A DNA stretch of 5,620 nucleotides from an uncultured Lachnospiraceae bacterium (GCA_947628025.1 CANQYH010000215.1:1-5620), one strand, 5' to 3'; counted from the stretch's first letter, positions 1 through 5,443 are shown. Notes: a model not told the origin generated them from the letters alone. Numbers and translations are program-made.

Positions 1-209
1 TCCCAGCTATCAGCGAAGTATTTACCAAGGTGAGCGCATATTCTTACATGGCGTTCAACCTGCTGTGCATGCCGTGCTTTGCGGCGGTCGGCGCGATCCG
101 GCGCGAGATGGGCTCCTGGAAATGGACGCTGCGCGCGATCGCGTTCCAGATGTGCACCGCTTATGTGGTAGCCCTCCTGATCAATCTGATCGGAAGCCTG
201 CTTTTCTGA
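1..209 (+). CDS. feoB: Ferrous iron transport protein B, C-terminal fragment
   Basis: This is the 3' end of feoB, cut by the left window edge; the first complete codon is at 3 and the stop TGA is at 207-209, leaving 68 residues. FeoB is the GTPase-coupled inner-membrane transporter that imports Fe2+, mainly under anaerobic conditions. The fragment begins PAISEVFTKVSAYSYMAF, continues with a hydrophobic stretch containing LLCMPCFAAVGAIRREMG, then a loop (SWKWTLRA) and a last membrane helix (FQMCTAYVVALLINLIGSL). The short polar loop with paired Arg, followed by Gly-Ser-Trp-Lys-Trp, is typical of the C-terminal end of the FeoB core domain. The G domain lies outside the window and cannot be checked. 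The following fur-like gene on the same strand, 199 bp away, supports an iron-uptake locus. Confidence 0.9.
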   Translation, partial: PAISEVFTKVSAYSYMAFNLLCMPCFAAVGAIRREMGSWKWTLRAIAFQMCTAYVVALLINLIGSLLF

Positions 210-373
210 GACATTTACAATATTTGCGCCATAATAAACCTTACATGTACGGAAATAGGGCTATTGCAGAACGGCAGGGAGCCGGATCTGCAGCAGCCCA
301 TTTCCGGTATCAGGGGAGCGAGGGAGAGCGCCGGGGCAGGAAAACGGTGCAAAGCGGCCGCCGACGGACCGGA

Positions 374-382
374 TGTTATTAT
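374..382 (+). promoter_or_regulatory. Possible extended -10 promoter for the fur-like gene
   Basis: TGT followed directly by TATTAT fits an extended -10 element (TGn-TATAAT type) and would start transcription about 20 bases before the ATG at 409. No good -35 is visible 16-18 bp upstream; that stretch is GC-rich. I also see no convincing terminator in the 199-bp gap after feoB, so read-through from feoB is an equally good explanation. I saw no obvious Fur box in the gap. Confidence 0.25.
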
Positions 383-408
383 TATAGAAGAAAGGGGACG
401 GGAGGTCT

Positions 409-666
409 ATGTCTTTGCAGGATAAACGGGAATACATTCTCGGCCATTTAAGAAAGAACGGATGCCGCATTACAGAGCAGAGGAAGATCCTGATCGATGT
501 CATCCTGGGGAACGAATGCTGCAGCTGCAAGGAGATCTATTATAAGGCTGTGAAAAAAGATCCGTCGATCGGTCTGGCTACGGTTTACCGAATGGTGAAA
601 ACGCTGGAGGATGCGGAACTGATCTGCCGGAAGAATCTGTACCGGATCGAGGTGGAAGAGGGGTAA
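409..666 (+). CDS. Short Fur-family transcriptional regulator (winged-helix domain only)
   Basis: An 85-residue protein matching the N-terminal DNA-binding half of the Fur (ferric uptake regulator) family. What is seen: RxTxQR-type motif at about residues 20-25 (RITEQRKIL), a helix with SCKEIYYKAVKKD (39-51), the recognition helix region SIGLATVYRMVKTLEDAELI (53-72), then the wing (RKNLYRIEVEE). Typical Fur proteins have about 130-160 residues; the C-terminal dimerisation domain with its His-rich metal sites is missing altogether. A terminator begins about 20 bases after the stop, so the missing half was not lost to a nearby frameshift. A Cys cluster (Cys37, Cys38, Cys40, plus Cys19 and Cys73) could bind metal, but this is inference. 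A GGAGG at 401-405 sits just before the ATG. Its place downstream of feoB suggests it regulates Fe2+ uptake. Family assignment is firm; ligand and target are unknown. Confidence 0.85.
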   Translation: MSLQDKREYILGHLRKNGCRITEQRKILIDVILGNECCSCKEIYYKAVKKDPSIGLATVYRMVKTLEDAELICRKNLYRIEVEEG

Positions 667-687
667 GAGGGAATTGCATATAAAATA

Positions 688-727
688 AAAAAGCAGCCGC
701 ACCGTGCGATCCGGGCAGCTGCTTTTT
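688..727. terminator. Bidirectional intrinsic terminator
   Basis: AAAAAGCAGC (688-697) pairs perfectly with GCTGCTTTTT (718-727) around a 20-base loop. The stem is flanked by an A-run on the left and carries a T-run on the right, so it can stop transcription in both directions. It lies between the converging fur-like gene (stop at 664-666) and the DUF1858 gene (stop at 747-749), exactly where a shared terminator is expected. Confidence 0.8.
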
Positions 728-746
728 GCGTTCGGTTCGGTCCGTT

Positions 747-950
747 TTACTGCTTCGCCGCCAGATATTCCTGGATCATGGCCAGTACCTGGTCGGCGTC
801 TAAGCCGTGTACCGCGCACGCTTCCTCCAGGGTCTCCTGGATGGAAGAGGGGCAGCCTACGCAGTGCATACCAGCCTGCATCAGGATATAAGCGATCCCT
901 CTGTTATATTCCAGCATTTCGCCCATGGTCGTCTGTTTGGTGATCTCCAT
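747..950 (-). CDS. DUF1858 / hybrid-cluster-protein-associated redox disulfide protein
   Basis: A 67-residue protein that fits the DUF1858 family (also known as the hybrid cluster protein-associated redox disulfide domain) over its full length. The hallmark is the segment HCVGCPSSIQETLEEAC (residues 29-45): a CxxC pair (Cys30, Cys33) followed by SxxETLEEAC with a third Cys at 45, then VHGLD. An N-terminal helix with TMGEMLEYNRGIAYILMQAG precedes it. There is no signal peptide, so it is cytosolic. The family is found mainly in anaerobes and has a proposed redox role; the reaction is not known. The start is supported by AAAGGAG (minus strand, 961-967 region) nine bases upstream. It is transcribed away from the DtxR-type regulator and from its own likely promoter. 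No hybrid cluster protein gene is visible in this window. Confidence 0.9.
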   Translation of the reverse strand: MEITKQTTMGEMLEYNRGIAYILMQAGMHCVGCPSSIQETLEEACAVHGLDADQVLAMIQEYLAAKQ

Positions 951-1005
951 CGCCGTCAGCTCCTTTCTTCAGTTCCTGTCGGATAAATTGATTCTCCTAT
1001 GGGTT

Positions 1006-1034
1006 ACTTTAGCACGGATCGCAAAAAAAAACAA
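1006..1034 (-). promoter_or_regulatory. Candidate sigma-A promoter for the DUF1858 gene
   Basis: Read on the minus strand: TTGTTT (-35, 1029-1034), a 17-bp spacer that contains most of a run of nine T, then TGC-TAAAGT (extended -10, hexamer 1006-1011). Spacing is ideal and the TGn extension is present. Transcription would begin near 1000 and give a leader of about 50 bases before the ATG at 950. Confidence 0.55.
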
Positions 1035-1042
1035 GACGGAAC

Positions 1043-1071
1043 TTGTCCATAATCCTCCGAATACTGGACAA
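1043..1071. promoter_or_regulatory. Inverted repeat, candidate operator in the divergent control region
   Basis: TTGTCCA (1043-1049) and TGGACAA (1065-1071) form perfect 7-bp arms with a 15-bp spacer. The right arm contains the whole -35 hexamer of the rightward promoter, and the left arm lies about 9 bp from the -35 of the leftward promoter. A regulator binding here could control both directions. It is not a terminator, because the loop is long and no T-run follows. Autoregulation by the adjacent DtxR-type protein is possible, but the arms do not clearly match a known DtxR or MntR box. Confidence 0.45.
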
Positions 1072-1093
1072 AGCCGCCGGTTTAAAGTATAAT
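1065..1093 (+). promoter_or_regulatory. Strong sigma-A-like promoter for the DtxR-type regulator
   Basis: TGGACA (1065-1070), a 17-bp spacer, and a perfect TATAAT (1088-1093). Transcription would start near 1100, leaving a G-rich leader of about 75 bases before the ATG at 1175. It is the best promoter in the window by eye. It also argues against any upstream translation start for the downstream gene. Confidence 0.75.
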
Positions 1094-1159
1094 AAAACAC
1101 AGTTGGGCCGCGGCGAAGCCGGGGGGGAGAAAAGCGGCGGGCGCGGCGGAACAAAACGC

Positions 1160-1169
1160 GGAGGGGGAG
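1160..1169 (+). promoter_or_regulatory. Ribosome binding site that sets the start of the DtxR-type gene
   Basis: GGAGGGGGAG, with GGAGG ten bases and GGGGAG five bases before ATG 1175. An in-frame ATG exists at 1043, but it lies upstream of the promoter -10, and the residues from there to 1174 are low-complexity Gly/Lys/Arg without family similarity. Start 1175 is therefore chosen. Confidence 0.75.
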
Positions 1170-1174
1170 ATCAT

Positions 1175-1552
1175 ATGTACGAATCGGGAGAAAATTACCT
1201 GGAAACGATCCTCATGCTGAAAGAGAAGCAGGGGGTCGTCCGCTCCATCGACATCGCCAGGACGCTGAATTTCAGCAAACCCAGCGTCAGCCGGGCGGTC
1301 GGCATCCTGAAAGAGCAGGGCTACATCGTCATGAACCGGGGCGGAGAGCTGGAACTGACGGAGAAAGGAAAGGAAAAGGCGGGGGCCATTTATGAGCGGC
1401 ATAAGCTTTTGACCGAGTTTCTTCGGAGAGTCAGCGGCGTGTCGCCGGAGACGGCCGAGGAGGACGCCTGCCGCATGGAGCATATCATCAGCGAGGAGAC
1501 GTTCCAGGGGATCAAGCGGTTTATGAAAGAAGAAATGGAAACACGGGTCTGA
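1175..1552 (+). CDS. DtxR/MntR-family metal-dependent transcriptional regulator
   Basis: A 125-residue DtxR/MntR-type regulator. Such proteins bind Fe2+ or Mn2+ and repress or activate metal transport and related genes. Seen in order: N-terminal helix SGENYLETILMLKE (4-17); winged helix-turn-helix with SIDIARTLNFSKPSVSRAVG (24-43) and ILKEQGYI (44-51); wing GELELTEKGK (57-66); then the dimer/metal domain with ERHKLL (74-79) and DACRMEHIIS (97-106). By recalled alignment, Glu10, His76, Glu102 and His103 fit metal ligands. Cys99 fits DtxR Cys102 rather than MntR Glu99. Asn7 replaces MntR Asp8 or DtxR Met10. Thr80 replaces the MntR Glu81 equivalent. The length resembles MntR (about 142) and lacks the SH3-like third domain of DtxR. 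It has its own promoter. Cardiolipin synthase follows after 84 bp without a visible terminator. Whether it senses iron or manganese cannot be settled from sequence. Confidence 0.87.
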   Translation: MYESGENYLETILMLKEKQGVVRSIDIARTLNFSKPSVSRAVGILKEQGYIVMNRGGELELTEKGKEKAGAIYERHKLLTEFLRRVSGVSPETAEEDACRMEHIISEETFQGIKRFMKEEMETRV

Positions 1553-1636
1553 GGGGCTCCGGGCCGGACGGAGGCGGAAAGCCGGACGCTGGAATAGGGG
1601 AATGTTGGAACTGCCGGTAAGCACAGGAGGAAAAAG

Positions 1637-3214
1637 ATGGACACAAATGACAATGGTTTAAGCTTGCTGAAAAAGGGACAAAAAGGGTTTTTCTATGCGG
1701 TATTCAGCCGCGTGGGCATCATGATGGTGCTGCTGGTACTGCAGGCGCTGTTCTTGTTTATGGCTTTCTTCCGTTTCGCTCAGTTTTTGCCCCATGTATT
1801 GGGAAGCACCGCGGTATTTACGGTATTTATGGTCCTGTATCTGATCAACAGCCGCATCGACCCGACCGCCAAGATCACATGGCTCATCGTGATCATGCTG
1901 CTGCCGGTCTTCGGGGCGCTGCTGTTCTGGTACACTCAGAGCGAGATCGGGCACCGGTCGCTGCGCAAACGCCTGGAGACGCTGATTGACGAGACGAAAG
2001 ACAAGCTGGTGCAGGATCCGGAGGTGTGGGAGGAGCTGGCACAGGAGTCGCCCGGCGAGGCGTCCCTGGCCCGCTATATCCGGCGCAGGGGCAGTTATCC
2101 GGCTTTCTCTCACGCGGAAGTGACGTATTTTCCGCTGGGCGAGGATAAATTTGAGGAAATGCTGAAGCAGCTGAAAGCCGCCCGCAAATACATTTTCATG
2201 GAGTACTTTATCATCGGCGAGGGGCTGATGTGGGGGAAGATCCTGGAGATCCTGGCGCAGAAAGTCAAAGAGGGCGTGGAGGTCCGCGTCATGTACGACG
2301 GTACCTGCGAGTTCTCGACGCTTCCTTATAATTATCCGGAGAAGCTGAAAAAGCTGGGCATCGCCTGTAAGATGTTCGCGCCGGTATCCCCGTTTCTGTC
2401 CACCCATTACAATTACCGCGACCACAGGAAGATCCTGGTCATCGACGGTCACACGGCGTTCACCGGCGGCGTGAACCTGGCGGATGAATATATCAATCAT
2501 ATCGAGCGCTTCGGTCACTGGAAAGATACCGCCGTCATGATCCGCGGCGAGGCGGCCAGGAGCTTTACGCTGATGTTTCTGCAGATGTGGAATATCACGG
2601 AGCGGACGCCGGAATTTGACTCCTATCTGCAGGTGGATATGCCCGCGGAGATTGGCCGGGCGGACAACGGCTATGTGATCCCGTTCGGGGACTGTCCGCT
2701 GGACGAGGACCGGCTGGGCGAGCGGGTCTATATGGATATCTTAAACCGCGCCGACCGTTATGTCCACATCATGTCGCCGTATCTGATCCTGGACGGCGAG
2801 ATGGAGACGGCCCTGAAATTTGCGGCGGAAAAGGGAGTCGACGTGAAGCTGATCCTGCCGGGGATCCCCGACAAGCCCATGCCCTATGCGCTGGCAAAGA
2901 CCCATTACCGGGCCCTGATGGATTCGGGGGTGGAGATCTATGAATATACGCCGGGCTTCGTTCACGCGAAGGTGTTTGTGAGCGACGATATCCGGGCGGT
3001 CGTGGGGACGATCAATCTGGATTACCGCAGCCTCTACCATCATTTTGAATGTGCCTCGTACCTGTACCGGACCGGATGTATCGGACAGATCGAGGAGGAT
3101 TTCCAGAATACGCTGGCGAAGTGCCGGAGGGTGACGCCGGAGATAGTAAAAAAAGAAAAATGGACCGTGAAGCTGCAGGGCTTTTTGCTGAAGACCATCG
3201 CTCCGCTTTTGTAA
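1637..3214 (+). CDS. cls: Cardiolipin synthase (phospholipase D superfamily)
   Basis: A 525-residue bacterial cardiolipin synthase. The family joins two phosphatidylglycerol molecules into cardiolipin and glycerol at the inner membrane. The N-terminus has hydrophobic segments at about residues 24-46, 54-70 and 80-99, matching the PLDc_N membrane anchor. Two catalytic HxKxxxxD motifs are intact: HRKILVID (263-270), followed by GHTAFTGGVNLADEYI, and HAKVFVSD (443-450), followed by VVGTINLDYRSLYHHFE. Both are needed for one active site, so the enzyme should be active. The C-terminus ends in a hydrophobic tail (LQGFLLKTIAPLL). Length is slightly above the usual 480-510. AGGAGG (1625-1630) lies six bases before the ATG. 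The upstream neighbour is a metal-responsive regulator and the downstream neighbours are two membrane proteins; co-transcription is likely but not proven. The symbol is the family name, as these bacteria may carry several copies. Confidence 0.93.
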   Translation: MDTNDNGLSLLKKGQKGFFYAVFSRVGIMMVLLVLQALFLFMAFFRFAQFLPHVLGSTAVFTVFMVLYLINSRIDPTAKITWLIVIMLLPVFGALLFWYTQSEIGHRSLRKRLETLIDETKDKLVQDPEVWEELAQESPGEASLARYIRRRGSYPAFSHAEVTYFPLGEDKFEEMLKQLKAARKYIFMEYFIIGEGLMWGKILEILAQKVKEGVEVRVMYDGTCEFSTLPYNYPEKLKKLGIACKMFAPVSPFLSTHYNYRDHRKILVIDGHTAFTGGVNLADEYINHIERFGHWKDTAVMIRGEAARSFTLMFLQMWNITERTPEFDSYLQVDMPAEIGRADNGYVIPFGDCPLDEDRLGERVYMDILNRADRYVHIMSPYLILDGEMETALKFAAEKGVDVKLILPGIPDKPMPYALAKTHYRALMDSGVEIYEYTPGFVHAKVFVSDDIRAVVGTINLDYRSLYHHFECASYLYRTGCIGQIEEDFQNTLAKCRRVTPEIVKKEKWTVKLQGFLLKTIAPLL

Positions 3215-3257
3215 AAACGGCGGGCATGGCGGAGTACCGGGTATAACCGTATGACAT

Positions 3258-3263
3258 TATAAT
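3258..3263 (+). promoter_or_regulatory. Perfect TATAAT box in the cls-CmpB gap, weak promoter candidate
   Basis: TATAAT occurs 26 bases before the start codon at 3289, but the hexamer 17 bp upstream (TACCGG) is a poor -35 and there is no TG extension. It may be a weak or activator-dependent internal promoter. Two similar 10-mers flank it: GGTATAACCG (3240-3249) and GGTTATAACG (3279-3288). Confidence 0.3.
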
Positions 3264-3288
3264 AGGTTGCGAAAGAGAGGTTATAACG

Positions 3289-4587
3289 ATGGTTGAGTAT
3301 ACGTTGTATGAAGTCGTGTTTTTCCTGTTCCTGTACGCGTTTTTGGGCTGGGCGGTGGAGGTCTGTTTTTACTCCATCCGTGACCGGCATTTTGTAAACC
3401 GCGGCCTGGTGAGCCTGCCGTTCCATCTGCCGTGCGGGATCACGTTTGCGCTTTTGATCCAGCTCCTGCCGACGCTGGGGCGGAATTTCGTCCTGCAGTT
3501 TATTGCGATCTTTGCCGTGATGACGGTAGTGCAGAGCCTGGCCGGTGTGTTCGGACGCCGGATCAGCCGGATCGCCCGCTGGGAGACGGAGGCGGAGTTT
3601 TCCGGCAGCGGGAGAGACTGGCTGGAGCGGTCGGTCAGAGCCGTGGCGATCCTGCTGGTCTATCAGATCGTCCATCCGGTGCTTTTGACCATGATGACGC
3701 TGCTTCCGCCGCTGCTGATCCGGATCGCGGTCTGGGTGGACCTGGCGCTGATGTTGGTGGATTTCTCGGTCATGGTGTACGCGATCCGCTTCGGCAAAAG
3801 GCCGGCGTCGTTCCAGACGACGATCGCGGAGGGATCGGAAAAATGGACGCAGCATCTGGCGAACCAGATCTCGGCGCACATCTGGCGGCGTCTGGAAAAG
3901 GCGTATCCAGGAATCGAGGCGGAAGCGCAGGGGAGCGAACGCCCGGTGTTTGCCAGGGGATTGTGTCTGGATAAGCTGGTCTGGGTGTTTTTGATCTGCG
4001 CTTTGCTGGGCGATATTATCGAAACCTTTTACTGCGGCCTGGTGAACGGACAGTGGATGAACCGTTCCAGCGTGCTGTACGGGCCGTTCAGCTTCGTCTG
4101 GGGCATCGGCGCGGTGGTGCTGACGATCACGCTCCACCGTCTGGCGGAGAAGTCGGACCGCTATGTGTTTGTGGGCGGCTTCGTGATCGGCGGTGCTTAT
4201 GAGTACCTGTGCAGCGTATTTACGGAGATCGTTTTCGGGACGGTCTTTTGGGACTACAGCGATATGCCGCTGAACATCGGCGGGCGCACCAACGTGCTGT
4301 TTTGCTTCTTCTGGGGCCTGCTGGCCGTGGTGTGGGTGAAGATCCTCTATCCGCGGATGGAGCGGGCGATCGAGAAAACGCCGCCGCTGGCCGGAAAGAT
4401 CGCCACATGGATCGTGATCTTTCTGATGACCTGCAACGGACTTCTGACCGCAGGGGCCATGCTGCGCTACGGTTCCAGAGCCGTGTCCCCCGAACCGAAC
4501 GGGATCGTGGAGGAGTTTCTGGACAATATGTATGACGACGCTTACGTGGAGCACCGGTGGCCGAATATGATCGTGACGGAAAAATGA
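3289..4587 (+). CDS. CmpB-type putative ABC transporter permease (PF06541), two-copy form
   Basis: A 432-residue integral membrane protein of the family annotated as putative ABC transporter permease (ABC_trans_CmpB, PF06541). The function of this family is not established, and no ATPase gene is adjacent. The conserved pattern is clearest in the second half: LLGDIIETFY (239-248), NGQWMNRSSVLYGPFSFVWG (253-272), GGAYEYLCSVF (301-311), VFWDYSDMPLNIGGR (319-333) and FFWGLLAVVW (340-349). The C-terminus, with EEFLDNMYDD and RWPNM, also fits the family. The first half repeats the layout in degenerate form: FLGWAVEVCFY (18-28), HFVNRGLVSLPFHLPCG (34-50), QSLAGVFGRRIS (82-93), ARWE (96-99) and YQIVHP (125-130). 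A charged linker (about 170-225) separates the halves. GAGAGG (3275-3280) precedes the ATG by eight bases. It sits 74 bp after cls and 68 bp before the next gene, probably in one operon. Confidence 0.82.
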   Translation: MVEYTLYEVVFFLFLYAFLGWAVEVCFYSIRDRHFVNRGLVSLPFHLPCGITFALLIQLLPTLGRNFVLQFIAIFAVMTVVQSLAGVFGRRISRIARWETEAEFSGSGRDWLERSVRAVAILLVYQIVHPVLLTMMTLLPPLLIRIAVWVDLALMLVDFSVMVYAIRFGKRPASFQTTIAEGSEKWTQHLANQISAHIWRRLEKAYPGIEAEAQGSERPVFARGLCLDKLVWVFLICALLGDIIETFYCGLVNGQWMNRSSVLYGPFSFVWGIGAVVLTITLHRLAEKSDRYVFVGGFVIGGAYEYLCSVFTEIVFGTVFWDYSDMPLNIGGRTNVLFCFFWGLLAVVWVKILYPRMERAIEKTPPLAGKIATWIVIFLMTCNGLLTAGAMLRYGSRAVSPEPNGIVEEFLDNMYDDAYVEHRWPNMIVTEK

Positions 4588-4642
4588 CCGGACGGGTATG
4601 TTTCAAGCCCCTAAAGAATATGGATCAAAAATACATGACAGC

Positions 4643-4648
4643 AGGAGG
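4643..4648 (+). promoter_or_regulatory. Ribosome binding site that sets the start of the 237-residue gene
   Basis: AGGAGG seven bases before ATG 4656. In-frame alternatives at GTG 4557 and ATG 4620 have no comparable site; the GTG start would also overlap the preceding gene by 31 bases. Start 4656 is therefore chosen. Confidence 0.8.
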
Positions 4649-4655
4649 AAAAACG

Positions 4656-5369
4656 ATGGTATTCATACCGGATCAGGAACTGAAACAGAAGATGATGAAA
4701 GACGGGAGCGTGCTGAAATATATGCGGACCGCGGGCGGCGCGGGGATCGGGCTGATCGCGGGAAGCATTGTATTTTTCGTGACTGGGGCGCTTCTGGCGC
4801 TCTTTCTGCCGCCGCTGGGCCTGTTGATCGCGGCTCCGGGAATTCTGATGCTCGTGCCCGGCGTGATCCTGCGGATACGGCAGCTCAAAAACTGGAAGAA
4901 AGATTATATGAAAAAGACCGGGCTGACGGAGCAGGAGCTGGCGAACGTGGAGGAAGAATTCATGGCGCCGGGGACCGTGATGTTCGCATTTAATAACAGC
5001 AAGAAGCCCGGCGATCTGCGAACGGCCGGGTTCGTCACGGAGCATTACGTAAGAATGCCGATGGCCTGGATTAATCTGTTCCGCCTGGACGAGGTGGTAG
5101 CCTGCTTCTTCGTGAAAGGAATGGGCTCTTCCCTGGGGTTCGACAGAGCGCTGGTCCTTTATGATGAAAAGAGCGCGCCCGGCGAGGGATATATCGCAAA
5201 AGACTCGTGCGACGCGAAATGCGGCCAGGAGATCGTGGACGCCATCGTCTCCCGCAATCCGTTCATCATTTCCGCCCATCGCTTTATCTACGAGGGACGG
5301 CAGTACGACGCGCTGTTGGGGCAGCCCGATGTGATCGCGCTCCATAACCGGCTGAAACAGCAGAGATAG
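4656..5369 (+). CDS. Hypothetical membrane protein with two N-terminal helices and a soluble C-terminal domain
   Basis: I do not recognise this 237-residue protein. After a charged N-terminus (QELKQKMMKDGSVLKYMR), residues about 25-50 and 53-72 form two closely spaced hydrophobic helices rich in Gly and Leu, joined by a Pro-Pro turn (LPPLG), so the protein is probably a hairpin in the membrane. A basic, helical stretch (RIRQLKNWKKDYMKKTG, 73-89) and an acidic one (TEQELANVEEEF) follow. The remainder (about 105-237) looks soluble and mixed alpha/beta, with GFVTEHYVRMPMAWINLFRL (125-144), a hydrophobic core VVACFFVKG (147-155) and a Cys pair, DSCDAKCG (183-190). The two short flanking helices and the alternating strands would fit a PH-like or similar small fold, but this is only a guess. 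It is the last gene of the cls-CmpB run and is followed by a strong terminator. Coding is supported by the AGGAGG site and GC-rich codon usage like its neighbours. Confidence 0.8.
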   Translation: MVFIPDQELKQKMMKDGSVLKYMRTAGGAGIGLIAGSIVFFVTGALLALFLPPLGLLIAAPGILMLVPGVILRIRQLKNWKKDYMKKTGLTEQELANVEEEFMAPGTVMFAFNNSKKPGDLRTAGFVTEHYVRMPMAWINLFRLDEVVACFFVKGMGSSLGFDRALVLYDEKSAPGEGYIAKDSCDAKCGQEIVDAIVSRNPFIISAHRFIYEGRQYDALLGQPDVIALHNRLKQQR

Positions 5370-5395
5370 GGCAATCGCAAAGTCATAAAATTCGC

Positions 5396-5443
5396 CACAG
5401 GCATTGAAAAATGGGGATTTTTCAATGCCTGTGAAATTTTTTT
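5396..5443 (+). terminator. Strong intrinsic terminator hairpin
   Basis: CACAGGCATTGAAAAAT (5396-5412) pairs over all 17 bases with ATTTTTCAATGCCTGTG (5417-5433) around a GGGG loop. After AAA come seven T (5437-5443). AAAATT (5387-5392) can also pair with AATTTT (5435-5440) beyond a small internal loop. It lies 26 bases after the last stop codon of the plus-strand run. It sits at the shift to AT-rich DNA, so it could instead belong to the mobile segment to its right. Confidence 0.85.

Noticed and set aside
285..320. Weak stem CCGGA...TCCGG in the feoB-fur gap as a terminator
   Set aside because: The stem has only five base pairs, the loop is long and no T-run follows.
65..451. Plus-strand open frame of 128 codons across the feoB end and the gap
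   Set aside because: Its first part is out of frame with the real feoB C-terminus and the rest is Arg/Gly-rich without similarity; it also runs into the fur-like gene.
664..690. Frameshift or early stop that removed the C-terminal half of Fur
   Set aside because: Only about 20 bases separate the stop codon from the terminator, and no Fur C-terminal sequence is seen in any frame downstream.
1043..1174. Longer start for the DtxR-type gene at ATG 1043 (44 extra residues)
   Set aside because: The extension begins upstream of the TGGACA/TATAAT promoter and is low-complexity Gly/Lys/Arg; ATG 1175 has a good ribosome binding site and matches the family N-terminus.
951..1174. Riboswitch or small RNA in the divergent gap or the G-rich leader
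   Set aside because: I could not see a known riboswitch core or a terminator/antiterminator pair; promoters, a palindrome and ribosome binding sites explain most of it.
1658..2518. Minus-strand open frame of 286 codons opposite cls
   Set aside because: It lies fully inside a clear cardiolipin synthase gene, with His/Gln/Arg-rich antisense composition and no recognisable domain.
3040..4554. Minus-strand open frame of 504 codons opposite the CmpB-type gene
   Set aside because: It is rich in His, Gln, Arg, Asp and Pro, as expected for the antisense of a GC-rich membrane gene, has no family similarity and spans two real genes and their gap.
4557..4655. Longer start for the 237-residue gene (GTG 4557 or ATG 4620)
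   Set aside because: There is no ribosome binding site for either, GTG 4557 overlaps the preceding gene, and AGGAGG lies at ideal distance from ATG 4656.
4611..5345. Minus-strand open frame of 244 codons opposite the 237-residue gene
   Set aside because: It has antisense composition, and the plus strand has the better ribosome binding site, membrane helices and operon position.
5396..5433. Single CRISPR-like or integron-type repeat
   Set aside because: It occurs once, with no spaced copies; the hairpin followed by T-run is explained as a terminator.
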